Part shown: positions 33,031-41,598 of the stretch, piece by piece
Layout: every line of letters begins with the position of its first letter
Numbering within the stretch: the stretch's first letter is position 1
Assembly: GCA_045604965.1 (NCBI GenBank)
Contig: JAZUPB010000044.1
Location: 1 to 64,000 of the forward strand
DNA from: JAISGQ01 sp045604965
GTDB taxonomy: Bacteria; Bacillota; Clostridia; Oscillospirales; Acutalibacteraceae
Direction: 5' to 3'
Length of the DNA stretch: 64,000 bases
Program-made: the position numbers and the translations under genes
Notes under the pieces: generated by a model
What the model saw: the letters and a program-made list of their open reading frames with translations, nothing else
The model's database searches: none
What the model was told of the DNA's origin: nothing

Positions 33031-33645
33031 TTAGTTTGCAGCAAGCTTGTTAAATTTAACAAATCTGCAGAGAAGAGCGGCGACAACAACAGTAATTATT
33101 GTTTCGGGTATCATATATGTTGCATTATAGCAGACAGAATAAGTCCAGCAGAGAGCGGTGGGATTTTCGGTGAAAACAGTACCGTGGAGGAAAGCGGGGA
33201 TATAGTCAAGACTTGCCCATTCACCCCAGACAGTGGCACCGGAAATTACGTGGCATATATATCTTGCAAAGCAGCCGATAAATGCACCGACAGCAGCGGC
33301 AATACCTTTGTTGTTCATTTTGCGAGTGATGCCGGAAAGGGACATAGAAGAAAATGCAACGACATAATCGAAGAGAATGATTATGGCAAAAGCAACAAAG
33401 GTTACAGCATAGGCAAGATTATTTGCGCCGAGAATAAGCTGGATAAGAGAATAGACGAAGCAGGCAGCGGAGCCGTATGCCATACCGTAGAGCTGACATA
33501 CAACAACCAGAGGAACCATACTGCCGAGAGTCACAGAGCCGCCGAAGGGCAGTGTGATGGGGCTGAGACTCAGAACGGTGCCGAGAGCAACCATCATAGC
33601 GGAGAAAACGAGTCTCATAGTTGTGGTGCGAGTGTTTTTCTTCAT
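33031..33645 (-). CDS. thiT: ECF-type thiamine transporter S component
   Basis: The 204-aa membrane protein with about six helices is the substrate-binding subunit of an energy-coupling-factor thiamine importer. The family call rests on length, the polytopic pattern, the ThiT-like GFVSYxxGxxxAxxxGxxxxxxQLxxG-style region here as LYGMAYGSAACFVYSLIQLI, a conserved aromatic segment (RYICHVISGATVWGEWA), and above all the TPP riboswitch in its leader. The shared EcfA/A'/T module is elsewhere. AAAGG precedes the ATG. Confidence 0.93.
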   Translation of the reverse strand: MKKNTRTTTMRLVFSAMMVALGTVLSLSPITLPFGGSVTLGSMVPLVVVCQLYGMAYGSAACFVYSLIQLILGANNLAYAVTFVAFAIIILFDYVVAFSSMSLSGITRKMNNKGIAAAVGAFIGCFARYICHVISGATVWGEWASLDYIPAFLHGTVFTENPTALCWTYSVCYNATYMIPETIITVVVAALLCRFVKFNKLAAN

Positions 33646-33675
33646 AAAACAACAACCTTTCTTTCCATGTTAGGG

Positions 33676-33727
33676 AATTTAAAAATTAAAAGAAGCGCCG
33701 CGTTTAACCTGAACACGGCGCTTTTAA
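33676..33727 (-). terminator. Riboswitch-controlled terminator before thiT
   Basis: On the minus strand AAGCGCCGTGTT pairs with AAACGCGGCGCTT and is followed by a T-rich tail (TTTTAATTTTT). It lies between the TPP aptamer and thiT, so TPP binding should favour this stem and stop transcription. Confidence 0.85.
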
Positions 33728-33740
33728 GAAAGGCGTTGTG

Positions 33741-33848
33741 CTGTAGTTACCTACGCCGGCATTATCCGGATCAGGCGCTGTGACCGCGAAGTCACAAGGG
33801 TCCGCAGCGGCAATACACTGCATCTCAGCCGATTTGCATCAGCACCCC
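33741..33848 (-). promoter_or_regulatory. TPP (thi-box) riboswitch
   Basis: Read on the minus strand, the aptamer shows GGGGTGC at the 5' end, the pyrimidine-sensing CTGAGATG core, ACCC, a variable P3 stem, then CCTGATCCGGATAATGCCGG and CGTAGG, which are the invariant TPP riboswitch blocks. It begins about 17 bases after the predicted start site and precedes a terminator, giving thiamine-pyrophosphate-repressed expression of thiT and probably of the TraX-like gene. Confidence 0.97.
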
Positions 33849-33871
33849 ATAGCGTTTCTTTTGTCAAGGTG

Positions 33872-33900
33872 ATAATACTATACACAGAGCAAGTTGTCAA
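33872..33900 (-). promoter_or_regulatory. Sigma-A promoter of the thiT operon
   Basis: On the minus strand TTGACA (33900-33895), 17 bp, TATTAT (33877-33872), ending just before the riboswitch. Confidence 0.85.
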
Positions 33901-33902
33901 CA

Positions 33903-33942
33903 AAAATTTCGACCGCACATTTTTGTGCGGTCGAAAAAATAT
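33903..33942 (-). terminator. Terminator of the GGDEF protein gene
   Basis: TTTCGACCGCACA (33907-33919) pairs with TGTGCGGTCGAAA (33924-33936); A and T tracts on both sides. It abuts the stop codon and separates this gene from the thiT promoter. Confidence 0.9.
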
Positions 33943-36900
33943 CAATTTTTACTGCAGACGACCATAATAATGTCGCCGCTATCAGGAGATAAGGTCGTGA
34001 AATGAGCGCTCTTCTTACCGTTTGAAAACGGTAAAACACAACGGGAAGTATTTTTCAGAATATCAGAAATATTATGCAGTGACGAACCGCAATTGGAAGA
34101 GAGCTGTTCGTCAAAAAATCCGAAAGGAGTAAAGCCGAAAGCCGAGCCGTAATAAAGCTCATATCTTCCTGTGCTTCTGGAAATCACACAGGCAAAATCA
34201 ACATTTGCATTGCCGGACGACTCCAATTCCCTTTGGAATTTCATAGCATCCTGATGAATGGGTGTATTGTGAGCGTGTTTTATAAGTGAGAGCTCACAGA
34301 CATCGCCGTCTGCATTTCTATAGAACAGGTTAATAAAAGCAATCCAACGCTCATTGCCCTTGTCATCATCGCTAAGACGGCAGTACAGGAAGAAATGGTC
34401 ATTGCCTTTTTCATATTCGGCAAGCATTGCATCCCTTGTGATACGTGGGAGAATCTGCTCGATATGATCAGGGTGCACAGATTGCATTGATTTATCGATA
34501 AATTGAGTAAAGGAGCCTTCCTGAGGAAGTTTGCTGCTAAATCCGTTGGGGTCGGCAATGGTAAGCATAGTGTTTTTTGAAAGGTTTGAAAGAACGATCT
34601 GTGGATAGAAGTTCGACAGAGAATTCATTATGCTTTTGAATTCCGAATTTTCAAACATAGAGTTATTTTTAAGAGAATTGGTGCTGTATTTGTAGCGGAA
34701 TACCTCATCGACCATTTCATCGGAGAAGTATGCAAAATCATTTTTGCCATTTCGTTTGATATGATAAAGTGCGGTATCAGCGCGCTTGTAAAGAGCAGCG
34801 AAATCGTGGGCGTCGCTGTCTGCAATGGCTATACCAAAGCTGCAGTGAAGAGAATTATCATTGTTTTCTCCGATCATAATATTGGCAAGTCTGCGGAGCA
34901 GACCTGAAATAAGATCGTCAAGCTTATTTATAGAGGGGTAATTCGGCAGAAAAACAAGGAACTCATCGCCGCCAAGTCTTCCTTCCATACCGATTCGCTT
35001 GAATGTGGAAATAAGCTCATCGGAAACAGCACATATTGCCCGGTCTCCCTGAGCGTGTCCGAGAGTATCGTTTATGTGCTTGAGATCATCAAGATCGATC
35101 AGTATGAAAACACTGTTGCTGTAGTCTTTTGCAAGACTTTCAGAAATTTTATGTTCGATTGTAGTTCTGTTATAGAGGCCGGTAAGTCCGTCGTTTTCGG
35201 CCTGATATATAATGTTGAGCTGTTTAAGCTTCTGCTCAGTTACGTCCTTGAGTGCCATATGCATCTTGATGTGCTTTGTGTAAGGATCGGAAACAAGCTG
35301 AACAGAGCAATGAATCCATATCTTATGACCGTCCTCAAGAGTTATAGGCCAGTCATCGGAAATGCGGCGCTGTGCATTTTCATAGTAATCAAGGAGCTTT
35401 TCAAGAGCAAGATAAGCTCTGACTCTTCGCTGCTCCTTTCTCTTTGATATGTCAGAAGTCAGCTTATCTACGATGCTTGTATACGGCATATCGATAAACG
35501 ATTCGGTAAACGGCGCAATAACACCGATTTGTTTTTCCACAGTATTTGAGGAGAGATCTATTTCAAAAAATACAGACTCATTGGAAAGTGCAGTATCGAT
35601 GGTCTGTCTGTAGCGTTCGTGAGATATCTCACGGTCGTGCTGAGCGGTAATATCAAGAAGAGAAACAACAGCACCAACTGGTCCACCGTCCTCGGAGGGC
35701 AGAGAGGTAAAGCGTACATCAAACCAGCGTTCGATGCCGTCAAGACAGGTCATCTGGAGTTTTAACGAACCGTTGTTTTCGCCGCTGCGAATGAGATTGA
35801 GAAAATCTCCCATAGGTACAACAAATTCGGGATGCACCATAGAAAGATTAAACAGGGTGTTTACAGGATCTACGCAGAGATCAGAGAGACCTCCGCGCAC
35901 AGCATCATCGGGGTTAATGGAGCGGAGCTCATTTTTGGCTATGTCGTAATAATAAACTATACGTCCGGAGTGCTCGCCGACGATATTCATTATTCGTTCC
36001 TTTGAACGCAGCTGTTCGAGCATTTCATATCTGTCAGTGATATCGGTAAATACGCTGATAAACCCGACGCTTCCGTCCTCATCGACAAAACGGGAGGCAA
36101 CCTCCTGTACACGGGCCTGCGTGCCGTCCTTTTTATACATACGGTATTCGAGGGTCAAACGGTCGATGCCGTCATCGCTCGCCTTGCGCAGAACAGTGTT
36201 TGCATTTTTCAAGTCTTCTTCGTTGATAAGACTTCGAAGTCCCTTCTGATGCATTTCTTCTATTTCCTCTGGGCTGTACCCGAAAATCTTGAAAAGATTA
36301 CCGTTTATGTACGGCATTGGTCTCCAGTCAAGATAATACATAGCAATGGCAGCCGGAACAGCATCATATGTAAACTGCTCGTAATAGCGTTTTTTCTCAA
36401 GTTCCTCGGTGGTTTCATCGATTGTGCGAAGCAGGCGTTCTTCAAGGTCCTTCTGTTCATCGACACTTCTTGAAAGAACAATAGCCAGAACATCATCGTC
36501 ATATGGATTCTCAATATTTAGAACGATGGTCTCGAACCAGTGCCAGCACTTATCGTTGCCAAGACTGCGGTAAGTGATTCGCACGGAACCCTCGCCGCTT
36601 TTCATAGCACGGCAGAGCTTTTTGGGAGAAAGTGTATCAATAAGAGTGATCCTGTGAGCAGGGGAGGCAATAGCAGCCGATTTGCTCACCAGCTGTGAGA
36701 AAACGGTTGTTTTATTATCAATATCCTTGGAATAATCCATATACTGGATAATATTGCAGGTGTCTTTTGAAAGGTTGCAGGTAACAGCAAGAGGGAATAT
36801 GGATTTTAGAACACCGAAGAGAGCGCCGCTTTCGAACAGACCGCGCTTATTATCCTCAACATCACAGTGATCAAGCTGAGATTTATCAAAACTGCGTTCA

Positions 36901-37142
36901 ACAGATAATATCGGAATGCGTGAAGAGACCTTGCTGTCAGAGGTCTTTTGCAGAAGTTCAGCCTTGTGGGAAGCATCAGTAATAATCATATCAACATATG
37001 AAGTTCTGACAGTCTCGATGGCGGAAGAAATGTCGGAGGCGGTAATGAAATGTACGTCATCTGAAATAAACGCAGAAAGACTGCCTGCATCAGAGGCTGA
37101 AACATTTAGAAGAAGTATGGTTTTCTGACCGATATTCAGCAT
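33942..37142 (-). CDS. Multi-PAS diguanylate cyclase (GGDEF) with response-regulator-like N terminus
   Basis: The 1066-aa predicted cytosolic signalling protein should make cyclic di-GMP from GTP. Residues 1-130 look like a degenerate receiver domain. A PAS-like module follows (about 130-235), then PAS domains near 255-375, 380-505 and 510-640, and a GGDEF domain (about 650-810) with DGLTGLYNR at its start and an intact GGDEF motif at 724-728. No RxxD inhibitory site lies five residues before it. A further PAS-like region of about 250 residues follows, beginning with a block resembling the one after the receiver domain (SNLSKNT against CNLSKDT). No membrane helix is seen, so the stimulus is probably intracellular. 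It is transcribed alone. Confidence 0.9.
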   Translation of the reverse strand: MLNIGQKTILLLNVSASDAGSLSAFISDDVHFITASDISSAIETVRTSYVDMIITDASHKAELLQKTSDSKVSSRIPILSVERSFDKSQLDHCDVEDNKRGLFESGALFGVLKSIFPLAVTCNLSKDTCNIIQYMDYSKDIDNKTTVFSQLVSKSAAIASPAHRITLIDTLSPKKLCRAMKSGEGSVRITYRSLGNDKCWHWFETIVLNIENPYDDDVLAIVLSRSVDEQKDLEERLLRTIDETTEELEKKRYYEQFTYDAVPAAIAMYYLDWRPMPYINGNLFKIFGYSPEEIEEMHQKGLRSLINEEDLKNANTVLRKASDDGIDRLTLEYRMYKKDGTQARVQEVASRFVDEDGSVGFISVFTDITDRYEMLEQLRSKERIMNIVGEHSGRIVYYYDIAKNELRSINPDDAVRGGLSDLCVDPVNTLFNLSMVHPEFVVPMGDFLNLIRSGENNGSLKLQMTCLDGIERWFDVRFTSLPSEDGGPVGAVVSLLDITAQHDREISHERYRQTIDTALSNESVFFEIDLSSNTVEKQIGVIAPFTESFIDMPYTSIVDKLTSDISKRKEQRRVRAYLALEKLLDYYENAQRRISDDWPITLEDGHKIWIHCSVQLVSDPYTKHIKMHMALKDVTEQKLKQLNIIYQAENDGLTGLYNRTTIEHKISESLAKDYSNSVFILIDLDDLKHINDTLGHAQGDRAICAVSDELISTFKRIGMEGRLGGDEFLVFLPNYPSINKLDDLISGLLRRLANIMIGENNDNSLHCSFGIAIADSDAHDFAALYKRADTALYHIKRNGKNDFAYFSDEMVDEVFRYKYSTNSLKNNSMFENSEFKSIMNSLSNFYPQIVLSNLSKNTMLTIADPNGFSSKLPQEGSFTQFIDKSMQSVHPDHIEQILPRITRDAMLAEYEKGNDHFFLYCRLSDDDKGNERWIAFINLFYRNADGDVCELSLIKHAHNTPIHQDAMKFQRELESSGNANVDFACVISRSTGRYELYYGSAFGFTPFGFFDEQLSSNCGSSLHNISDILKNTSRCVLPFSNGKKSAHFTTLSPDSGDIIMVVCSKN

Positions 37143-37336
37143 CGAACCTGTCCTTTCTCACAATCCGAAAAAGAGTGTGTTGATATTTTTCACATACCCA
37201 TTAATAAATGAATATATAAAATGATTATTTCTTTTAGTATATACTTATACGGATTTAATTTCAATTGTTAAGGAATAAACTCGGAGTTTTGCTCAAAAAA
37301 TAAAATGTCAAACTGTGCAAATCAAATGAAAAAAAG

Positions 37337-37367
37337 TTTCGCACAAGCAATATGTGCAATGCGAAAA
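37337..37367. repeat. Imperfect palindrome between divergent genes
   Basis: TTTCGC and GCGAAA form the outer arms, with GCACA and TGTGC inside. It lies upstream of the promoter at 37376 in the 301-bp gap between the GGDEF gene and the GNAT gene, and could be an operator. The remaining gap (37143-37336) is AT-rich with no gene. Confidence 0.4.
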
Positions 37368-37375
37368 TATAGGGA

Positions 37376-37404
37376 TTGTAGAAATGTGCAAAATATGTTA
37401 TAAT
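37376..37404 (+). promoter_or_regulatory. Sigma-A promoter of the GNAT-SDR-PP2C operon
   Basis: TTGTAG (37376-37381), 17 bp, TATAAT (37399-37404) with extended TGT directly before the -10. Confidence 0.8.
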
Positions 37405-37443
37405 AATATAATAAGACAGTAACTAAATTAAGGGGACAGATAA

Positions 37444-38070
37444 ATGAGCGCTGCAGAGAAAGATATCAGAATAATTCCCTCGGCAATCGAATATTCAGAC
37501 TCGTACAATGAAGCCCTCAATGAGGTGGCAAGGGAAGGACAGTATCTCTCTGTGACGAAGGGGTATGAGAAGTCTGAAACCAGAGCATTTCTGGCTGACT
37601 GTATCGCCAAAGGATACCCTTCGTATTTTGTGCTCGATGAAAACGACAAGGTTGTCGGATGGTGCGATATCGTACTGAGGAGTGAATATGAGGATAAAGT
37701 TACAGGCAGCATCGGTATAGGTTTGCTTAAGGATTATCGGGATGCAGGTGTCGGAAGACTGCTTATGCATACAGTTATGAAAGCAGGAGAGAGATACGGC
37801 TTCGAGCGTATAATCCTCGACGTGCGAAAAACCAATGAACGTGCCCTTCACGTATATGAGCTGCTGGGCTTTGAATACGATCATTCGCGGGATTCCACAA
37901 TGAAAATAGACGATGAAACGGTTGAGATAATACGTATGCAGAAAGAAATTCCGCAGAGAGAAGAAGCGGAAGAGGAAACGGTTAAAATGGGCTGTGCCGG
38001 CTGGCTCCCGATAATATTTGGCGGATGCCTGATAGGTGCGGTTGTAGCGGTTCTTTGCATACTGCTGTAA
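37444..38070 (+). CDS. GNAT acetyltransferase with C-terminal membrane anchor
   Basis: The 208-aa protein has a GNAT domain (about 8-168) with the acetyl-CoA loop DYRDAGVGRLLMHTV, the ALHVYELLGFEYD strand and the WCDIVL beta-4 region. A short Glu-rich linker is followed by a single hydrophobic helix (GWLPIIFGGCLIGAVVAVLC, 183-202). A membrane-tethered GNAT is unusual; the enzyme would act on a substrate at the inner face of the membrane. The substrate is unknown. It heads a three-gene operon (10- and 13-bp gaps). Confidence 0.82.
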   Translation: MSAAEKDIRIIPSAIEYSDSYNEALNEVAREGQYLSVTKGYEKSETRAFLADCIAKGYPSYFVLDENDKVVGWCDIVLRSEYEDKVTGSIGIGLLKDYRDAGVGRLLMHTVMKAGERYGFERIILDVRKTNERALHVYELLGFEYDHSRDSTMKIDDETVEIIRMQKEIPQREEAEEETVKMGCAGWLPIIFGGCLIGAVVAVLCILL

Positions 38071-38080
38071 GGAGAAAACG

Positions 38081-38824
38081 ATGAGTTTTATGGGAAAGAG
38101 GACTGCGCTTGTAACAGGAGCGTCAGGGGGCATAGGCAGTGCTATAGTTCGTGCACTGGCGGCAGAATGCTGTGTCGCAGTCCATTACAATAGCGGAAAA
38201 GAACAGGCAGAAGCTTTATGCCGTGAATTAAACAGTGCAGGGGCAACGGCAGCGCCCTTTCAGTGCGATATATCTGACAGCAGACAGGTCTCGGCAATGT
38301 TCTCGGACATAAAGAAGCAAATGGGAAGCATCGATATTCTGGTAAACAATGCGGCCATAGCTCAGAACAAACTTCTTATTGATGTGTCAGACGAAGAATG
38401 GCGCGCTGTAATGGGGGCGAATCTTGACGGATGTTTTTACTGCTGCCGTGAGGCTTTGCGTGATATGGTGAATAAACAAAGCGGTGTTATCATAAATATA
38501 TCATCGATATGGGGAATATCGGGAGCCTCCTGCGAAGCGGTATACTCAGCGGCAAAAGCAGGAGTAATAGGACTTACCAAGGCTCTGGCAAAGGAGTACG
38601 GACCGTCGGGAGTAAGAGTCAACTGTATAGCTCCCGGAGTTATAGATACACCTATGAACTCAAATCTGACAGAGGAAGCGCTCAGTGAGCTGAAAGAAGA
38701 AACGCCTCTCGGAAGGCTCGGTACTGCGGATGAAATAGCGGACTGTGCAGTGTTTCTCGCATCAGAGAAAGCGTCGTTTATAACGGGGCAGGTAATAAGC
38801 CCCAACGGAGGAATAATAATCTAA
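38081..38824 (+). CDS. Short-chain dehydrogenase/reductase, FabG-like
   Basis: The 247-aa Rossmann-fold oxidoreductase has cofactor loop TGASGGIGSAI near 14-24, NNAA near 90, the catalytic Ser in ISSIWG and the YSAAK motif (Tyr-x-x-x-Lys), then GVRVNCIAPGVIDTPM and the C-terminal ITGQVISPNGGI. All catalytic residues are present. It resembles 3-oxoacyl-ACP reductases such as B. subtilis YmfI. No fatty acid synthesis genes are adjacent, so the substrate is open. Confidence 0.88.
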   Translation: MSFMGKRTALVTGASGGIGSAIVRALAAECCVAVHYNSGKEQAEALCRELNSAGATAAPFQCDISDSRQVSAMFSDIKKQMGSIDILVNNAAIAQNKLLIDVSDEEWRAVMGANLDGCFYCCREALRDMVNKQSGVIINISSIWGISGASCEAVYSAAKAGVIGLTKALAKEYGPSGVRVNCIAPGVIDTPMNSNLTEEALSELKEETPLGRLGTADEIADCAVFLASEKASFITGQVISPNGGIII

Positions 38825-38837
38825 GGTAGTGGTCTGA

Positions 38838-39629
38838 ATGGATGGAAAAGTAATCAGCTTTGCATCGACAGTAACAGGACATCACCGCGAAAACAATGAG
38901 GATTGTTTTTATCTTGACGGTGTGATATCCCCCTGCGGTGCAAACGGATATACAATTGAAAAGGAATCGGAAGAAAGCGTACAGCTTTTTGCAGTGTTTG
39001 ACGGAATGGGAGGAGAAGCCTGCGGAGAGGTTGCGTCATCTCTGGCTGCTGAACATTTTGCGCAGGCACATAAGAAGTTTCTGGAATCAGGCAGTATTCC
39101 GCTGACAAAGATGGTGGGAGATTATCTAAAGGAATCAAGCGAAGCGGTTGAGGATAAGGCGAAGGAACTTAACAAGTCTATAATAGGAACAACCTGTTCC
39201 ATTGCCTGTATTTACAAAGGAAAGCTTTTTGCTGCTAATATAGGTGACAGCAGAACTTATTATTATTCAGGAGGAAAGCTGTCGCAGATATCGAAAGATC
39301 ACACAGAGGCACAGTATCTAATCGATAAAGGTATTATTACAGAGGAAGAGGCGCGAAACAGCAGCGCAAAGCACGGACTTATGAGATTTCTGGGTATGCC
39401 TACGGATTATCAGCCCCTTGCAGCATACTATTCCCGCCCGATAATACCGCAGAAAGGCGATGTGCTTTTGCTCTGCAGTGACGGACTTACAGATATGCTT
39501 TACGATGAAGATATAGAGAGAATAATGTCTCTCGGAAAAACACCGAAGGAGACGGGTGGAATGCTCACAGAACTCGCCCTTGAACGAGGCGGAGTGGATA
39601 ATACCACCGTAATTCTTGTGAAATTTTAA
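38838..39629 (+). CDS. PP2C-type Ser/Thr protein phosphatase
   Basis: The 263-aa metal-dependent phosphatase has RENNEDCFYL near 17-26, DGMGGEACG near 55-63, IGDSRTYYY, CSDGLTDML and the closing GGVDNTTVILVKF, covering the metal-binding aspartates of the family. It corresponds to PrpC/Stp-type enzymes that oppose Hanks-type kinases. No kinase gene is adjacent, which is unusual, because prpC and prkC are normally neighbours. It ends the operon before a strong terminator. Confidence 0.92.
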   Translation: MDGKVISFASTVTGHHRENNEDCFYLDGVISPCGANGYTIEKESEESVQLFAVFDGMGGEACGEVASSLAAEHFAQAHKKFLESGSIPLTKMVGDYLKESSEAVEDKAKELNKSIIGTTCSIACIYKGKLFAANIGDSRTYYYSGGKLSQISKDHTEAQYLIDKGIITEEEARNSSAKHGLMRFLGMPTDYQPLAAYYSRPIIPQKGDVLLLCSDGLTDMLYDEDIERIMSLGKTPKETGGMLTELALERGGVDNTTVILVKF

Positions 39630-39662
39630 GTGCACTGTGAGCTAAAAAAGAAATAAATTAAA

Positions 39663-39697
39663 ACAAACGAGCGTGAATGCACGCTCGTTTGTTTTTT
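39663..39697 (+). terminator. Rho-independent terminator after the PP2C gene
   Basis: ACAAACGAGCGTG (39663-39675) pairs with CACGCTCGTTTGT (39680-39692), followed by T6. Confidence 0.93.
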
Positions 39698-39729
39698 TAC
39701 ATAAACTATAGCGAAAAGGAGGTTTTTAT

Positions 39730-40797
39730 ATGGACAAATATAAATTCAGTGACTATTTTCTGGGCGCAAGCAGTCCGAACGGCTTTTTTTCCCTGTTTGA
39801 AAAAGCATACGACCCGTATAATGGGTGGAAAGCCTGCATAATAAAAGGCGGTCCGGGAACAGGAAAATCCTCTCTGATGAAAAGGATTGCAAACGAGGCT
39901 GCAGAACGTGGCTATGTCTGTGAGAGAGCGTTCTGCTCTTCTGATCCCCAGTCTCTTGATGCTGTAATAATTCCCGAAATAAAATTTATCATTATGGATG
40001 GAACAGCGCCTCACATAGTGAATGCCGCATATCCCGGAATATGCGAATATCTTCTCGATCTTGGTGAGTGCTGGGATACAGATAGACTAATATCCCATAA
40101 GGAACGTATAATCGAACTTATCGATGCCTGCGGAAGATGCCACAAACAGGCACAGCGGTGTTTGAAAGCCGCAGATGTGTTCCGCAGAGCGAATTATGAG
40201 AAAACGGACAGCCTGATCGACATTGAAAAAATAAACCGTACAGCAGACAGACTGCGCGAAAATCTTCCGAGACGAGGAGCAGACGGTTATGTGTCGGAAA
40301 GACTGCTTTCAGCGGTAACGAAAGACGGAGTAAAGGTTTTCGAGAATACAATATATGACCAATGCGACGTGTGCGTACCTATAGATGACAGATGGAGCAG
40401 ATGTGCGGCGCTTGTTCTCGAGAGGCTGAGAAATAGTCTTGAAAAGGACGGATTTGGAATAGTCATCTGTCGATGCTCTCAGTCGCCTGACACTATAGAA
40501 CACCTGATCGTACCGGAGGCTAATATAGCTTATTCATCAGCAAATCGCATTCACCGAGTGGATGCAGGGCGAATGATTCATTCGTCTCGGTTTATGAAAA
40601 GAGCACTTTCCCCGGAAGAGAGGAAAGTGCTCACAGATAACGAAAAAAGCGAGAAGCAGATGCTCGAACGCGCCTCACTGCATATGCAGGAAGCAAAGAA
40701 ACTGCACGACGAGCTTGAAAAATACTATATAGCCGCGATGGATTTTAATAAAGTTGAAGAAATGGGCAATAAAGTTATCGGCAGTATCTTCAATTAA
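39730..40797 (+). CDS. P-loop ATPase of the PRK06851 family
   Basis: The 355-aa cytosolic protein has Walker A GGPGTGKSS (40-48) and the family-specific blocks ERAFCSSDPQSLDAVIIPE, MDGTAPHIVNAAYPG and YLLDLGECWDTDRL. PRK06851 proteins are uncharacterised and are often found in sporulating Clostridia. The second half repeats a nucleotide-binding-like fold in other members, but I cannot see a second Walker A here. GAGG precedes the ATG. It is convergent with the next gene; the two stop codons overlap. Confidence 0.85.
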   Translation: MDKYKFSDYFLGASSPNGFFSLFEKAYDPYNGWKACIIKGGPGTGKSSLMKRIANEAAERGYVCERAFCSSDPQSLDAVIIPEIKFIIMDGTAPHIVNAAYPGICEYLLDLGECWDTDRLISHKERIIELIDACGRCHKQAQRCLKAADVFRRANYEKTDSLIDIEKINRTADRLRENLPRRGADGYVSERLLSAVTKDGVKVFENTIYDQCDVCVPIDDRWSRCAALVLERLRNSLEKDGFGIVICRCSQSPDTIEHLIVPEANIAYSSANRIHRVDAGRMIHSSRFMKRALSPEERKVLTDNEKSEKQMLERASLHMQEAKKLHDELEKYYIAAMDFNKVEEMGNKVIGSIFN

Positions 40798-41579
40798 GCT
40801 TTCTTTTTAGAGGTAAGGGTAATAAGAAGAATTACAGTAACAACGCAGGCAGCGCCGACAAGAATTACTGCGAGCCATATGGGAGAGAGTCCCGGTTCCT
40901 TGATTTCGTCCGGGTCGATAACAGAAGTGGGATGAAGGATCTCGGGCTCTCTCTCAAGAATTTCGGGTGCGGTGGTGTTTGAGGGATCGTCTATGCGGAC
41001 CCAACCGGACATACCGTACAGATAAGGAACATATCCCCAAGTAATGCCGTTGGGATCAGTGTAAGAATAGGTGAAGCTGATATTTTTTGAACTGTCATCC
41101 CAGAGTTCTATGTCATAATAATCTCCTGAGCCGGGATAATTCCAGAAAATGAGCATATCGGTACTGGGCAATTTGAGATCATCGGTATCCTCGGTTATTT
41201 CATCGGCAAATTCAGAGAGGAAAGAAGCGTTGTCATAAACAACAGCAAGATTACCCATAGGAACCCAGCCCTTTGTATCAGAGCCCAATGCAGCGGAGAA
41301 GGAAACCTGACCCCATACGATGCCGTTTTTATCCTCATAGGTATAGGAAATCGTTAACTCATCGCCTTCTGTGAAGGTGCAGAGAACTTTGGAGTTGTTG
41401 GGCTCGAGATATGACGAAACATCCTCAGTTGCGACAAATATACGCTCCACACGGGTACATTCGGAGGAATGTTCGGAGTAGAAGTCGTCATCAGGCTCGA
41501 AAATCACATCGGCAGAAACCGACATAGTAAAGGTGAGAGCGAATACAGCAGCGAGTAAAACAGATATCATTTTTTTCAT
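40794..41579 (-). CDS. Secreted, membrane-anchored protein with two SH3-like repeats
   Basis: The 261-aa protein has a signal peptide (1-24, ending SVSADV), two related extracytoplasmic modules and a C-terminal anchor helix (about 232-256) followed by a KKKA tail. Module 1 carries ISYTYEDKNGIVWGQV and GWVPMGN; module 2 carries FTYSYTDPNGITWGYV and GWVRIDD. This is the SH3b pattern, where such domains commonly bind cell wall or peptide. No catalytic domain is attached. It is last in a run of minus-strand membrane protein genes. Confidence 0.8.
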   Translation of the reverse strand: MKKMISVLLAAVFALTFTMSVSADVIFEPDDDFYSEHSSECTRVERIFVATEDVSSYLEPNNSKVLCTFTEGDELTISYTYEDKNGIVWGQVSFSAALGSDTKGWVPMGNLAVVYDNASFLSEFADEITEDTDDLKLPSTDMLIFWNYPGSGDYYDIELWDDSSKNISFTYSYTDPNGITWGYVPYLYGMSGWVRIDDPSNTTAPEILEREPEILHPTSVIDPDEIKEPGLSPIWLAVILVGAACVVTVILLITLTSKKKA

Positions 41580-41598
41580 AATGTTACTCCTTTTGATG

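Noticed and set aside
32860..33783. 307-codon plus-strand open frame antisense to the TraX-like gene, thiT and the riboswitch terminator
   Set aside because: It runs through two real genes and a regulatory terminator, and its composition (Cys, Asn, Ser-rich, no hydrophobic core) is that of an antisense shadow.
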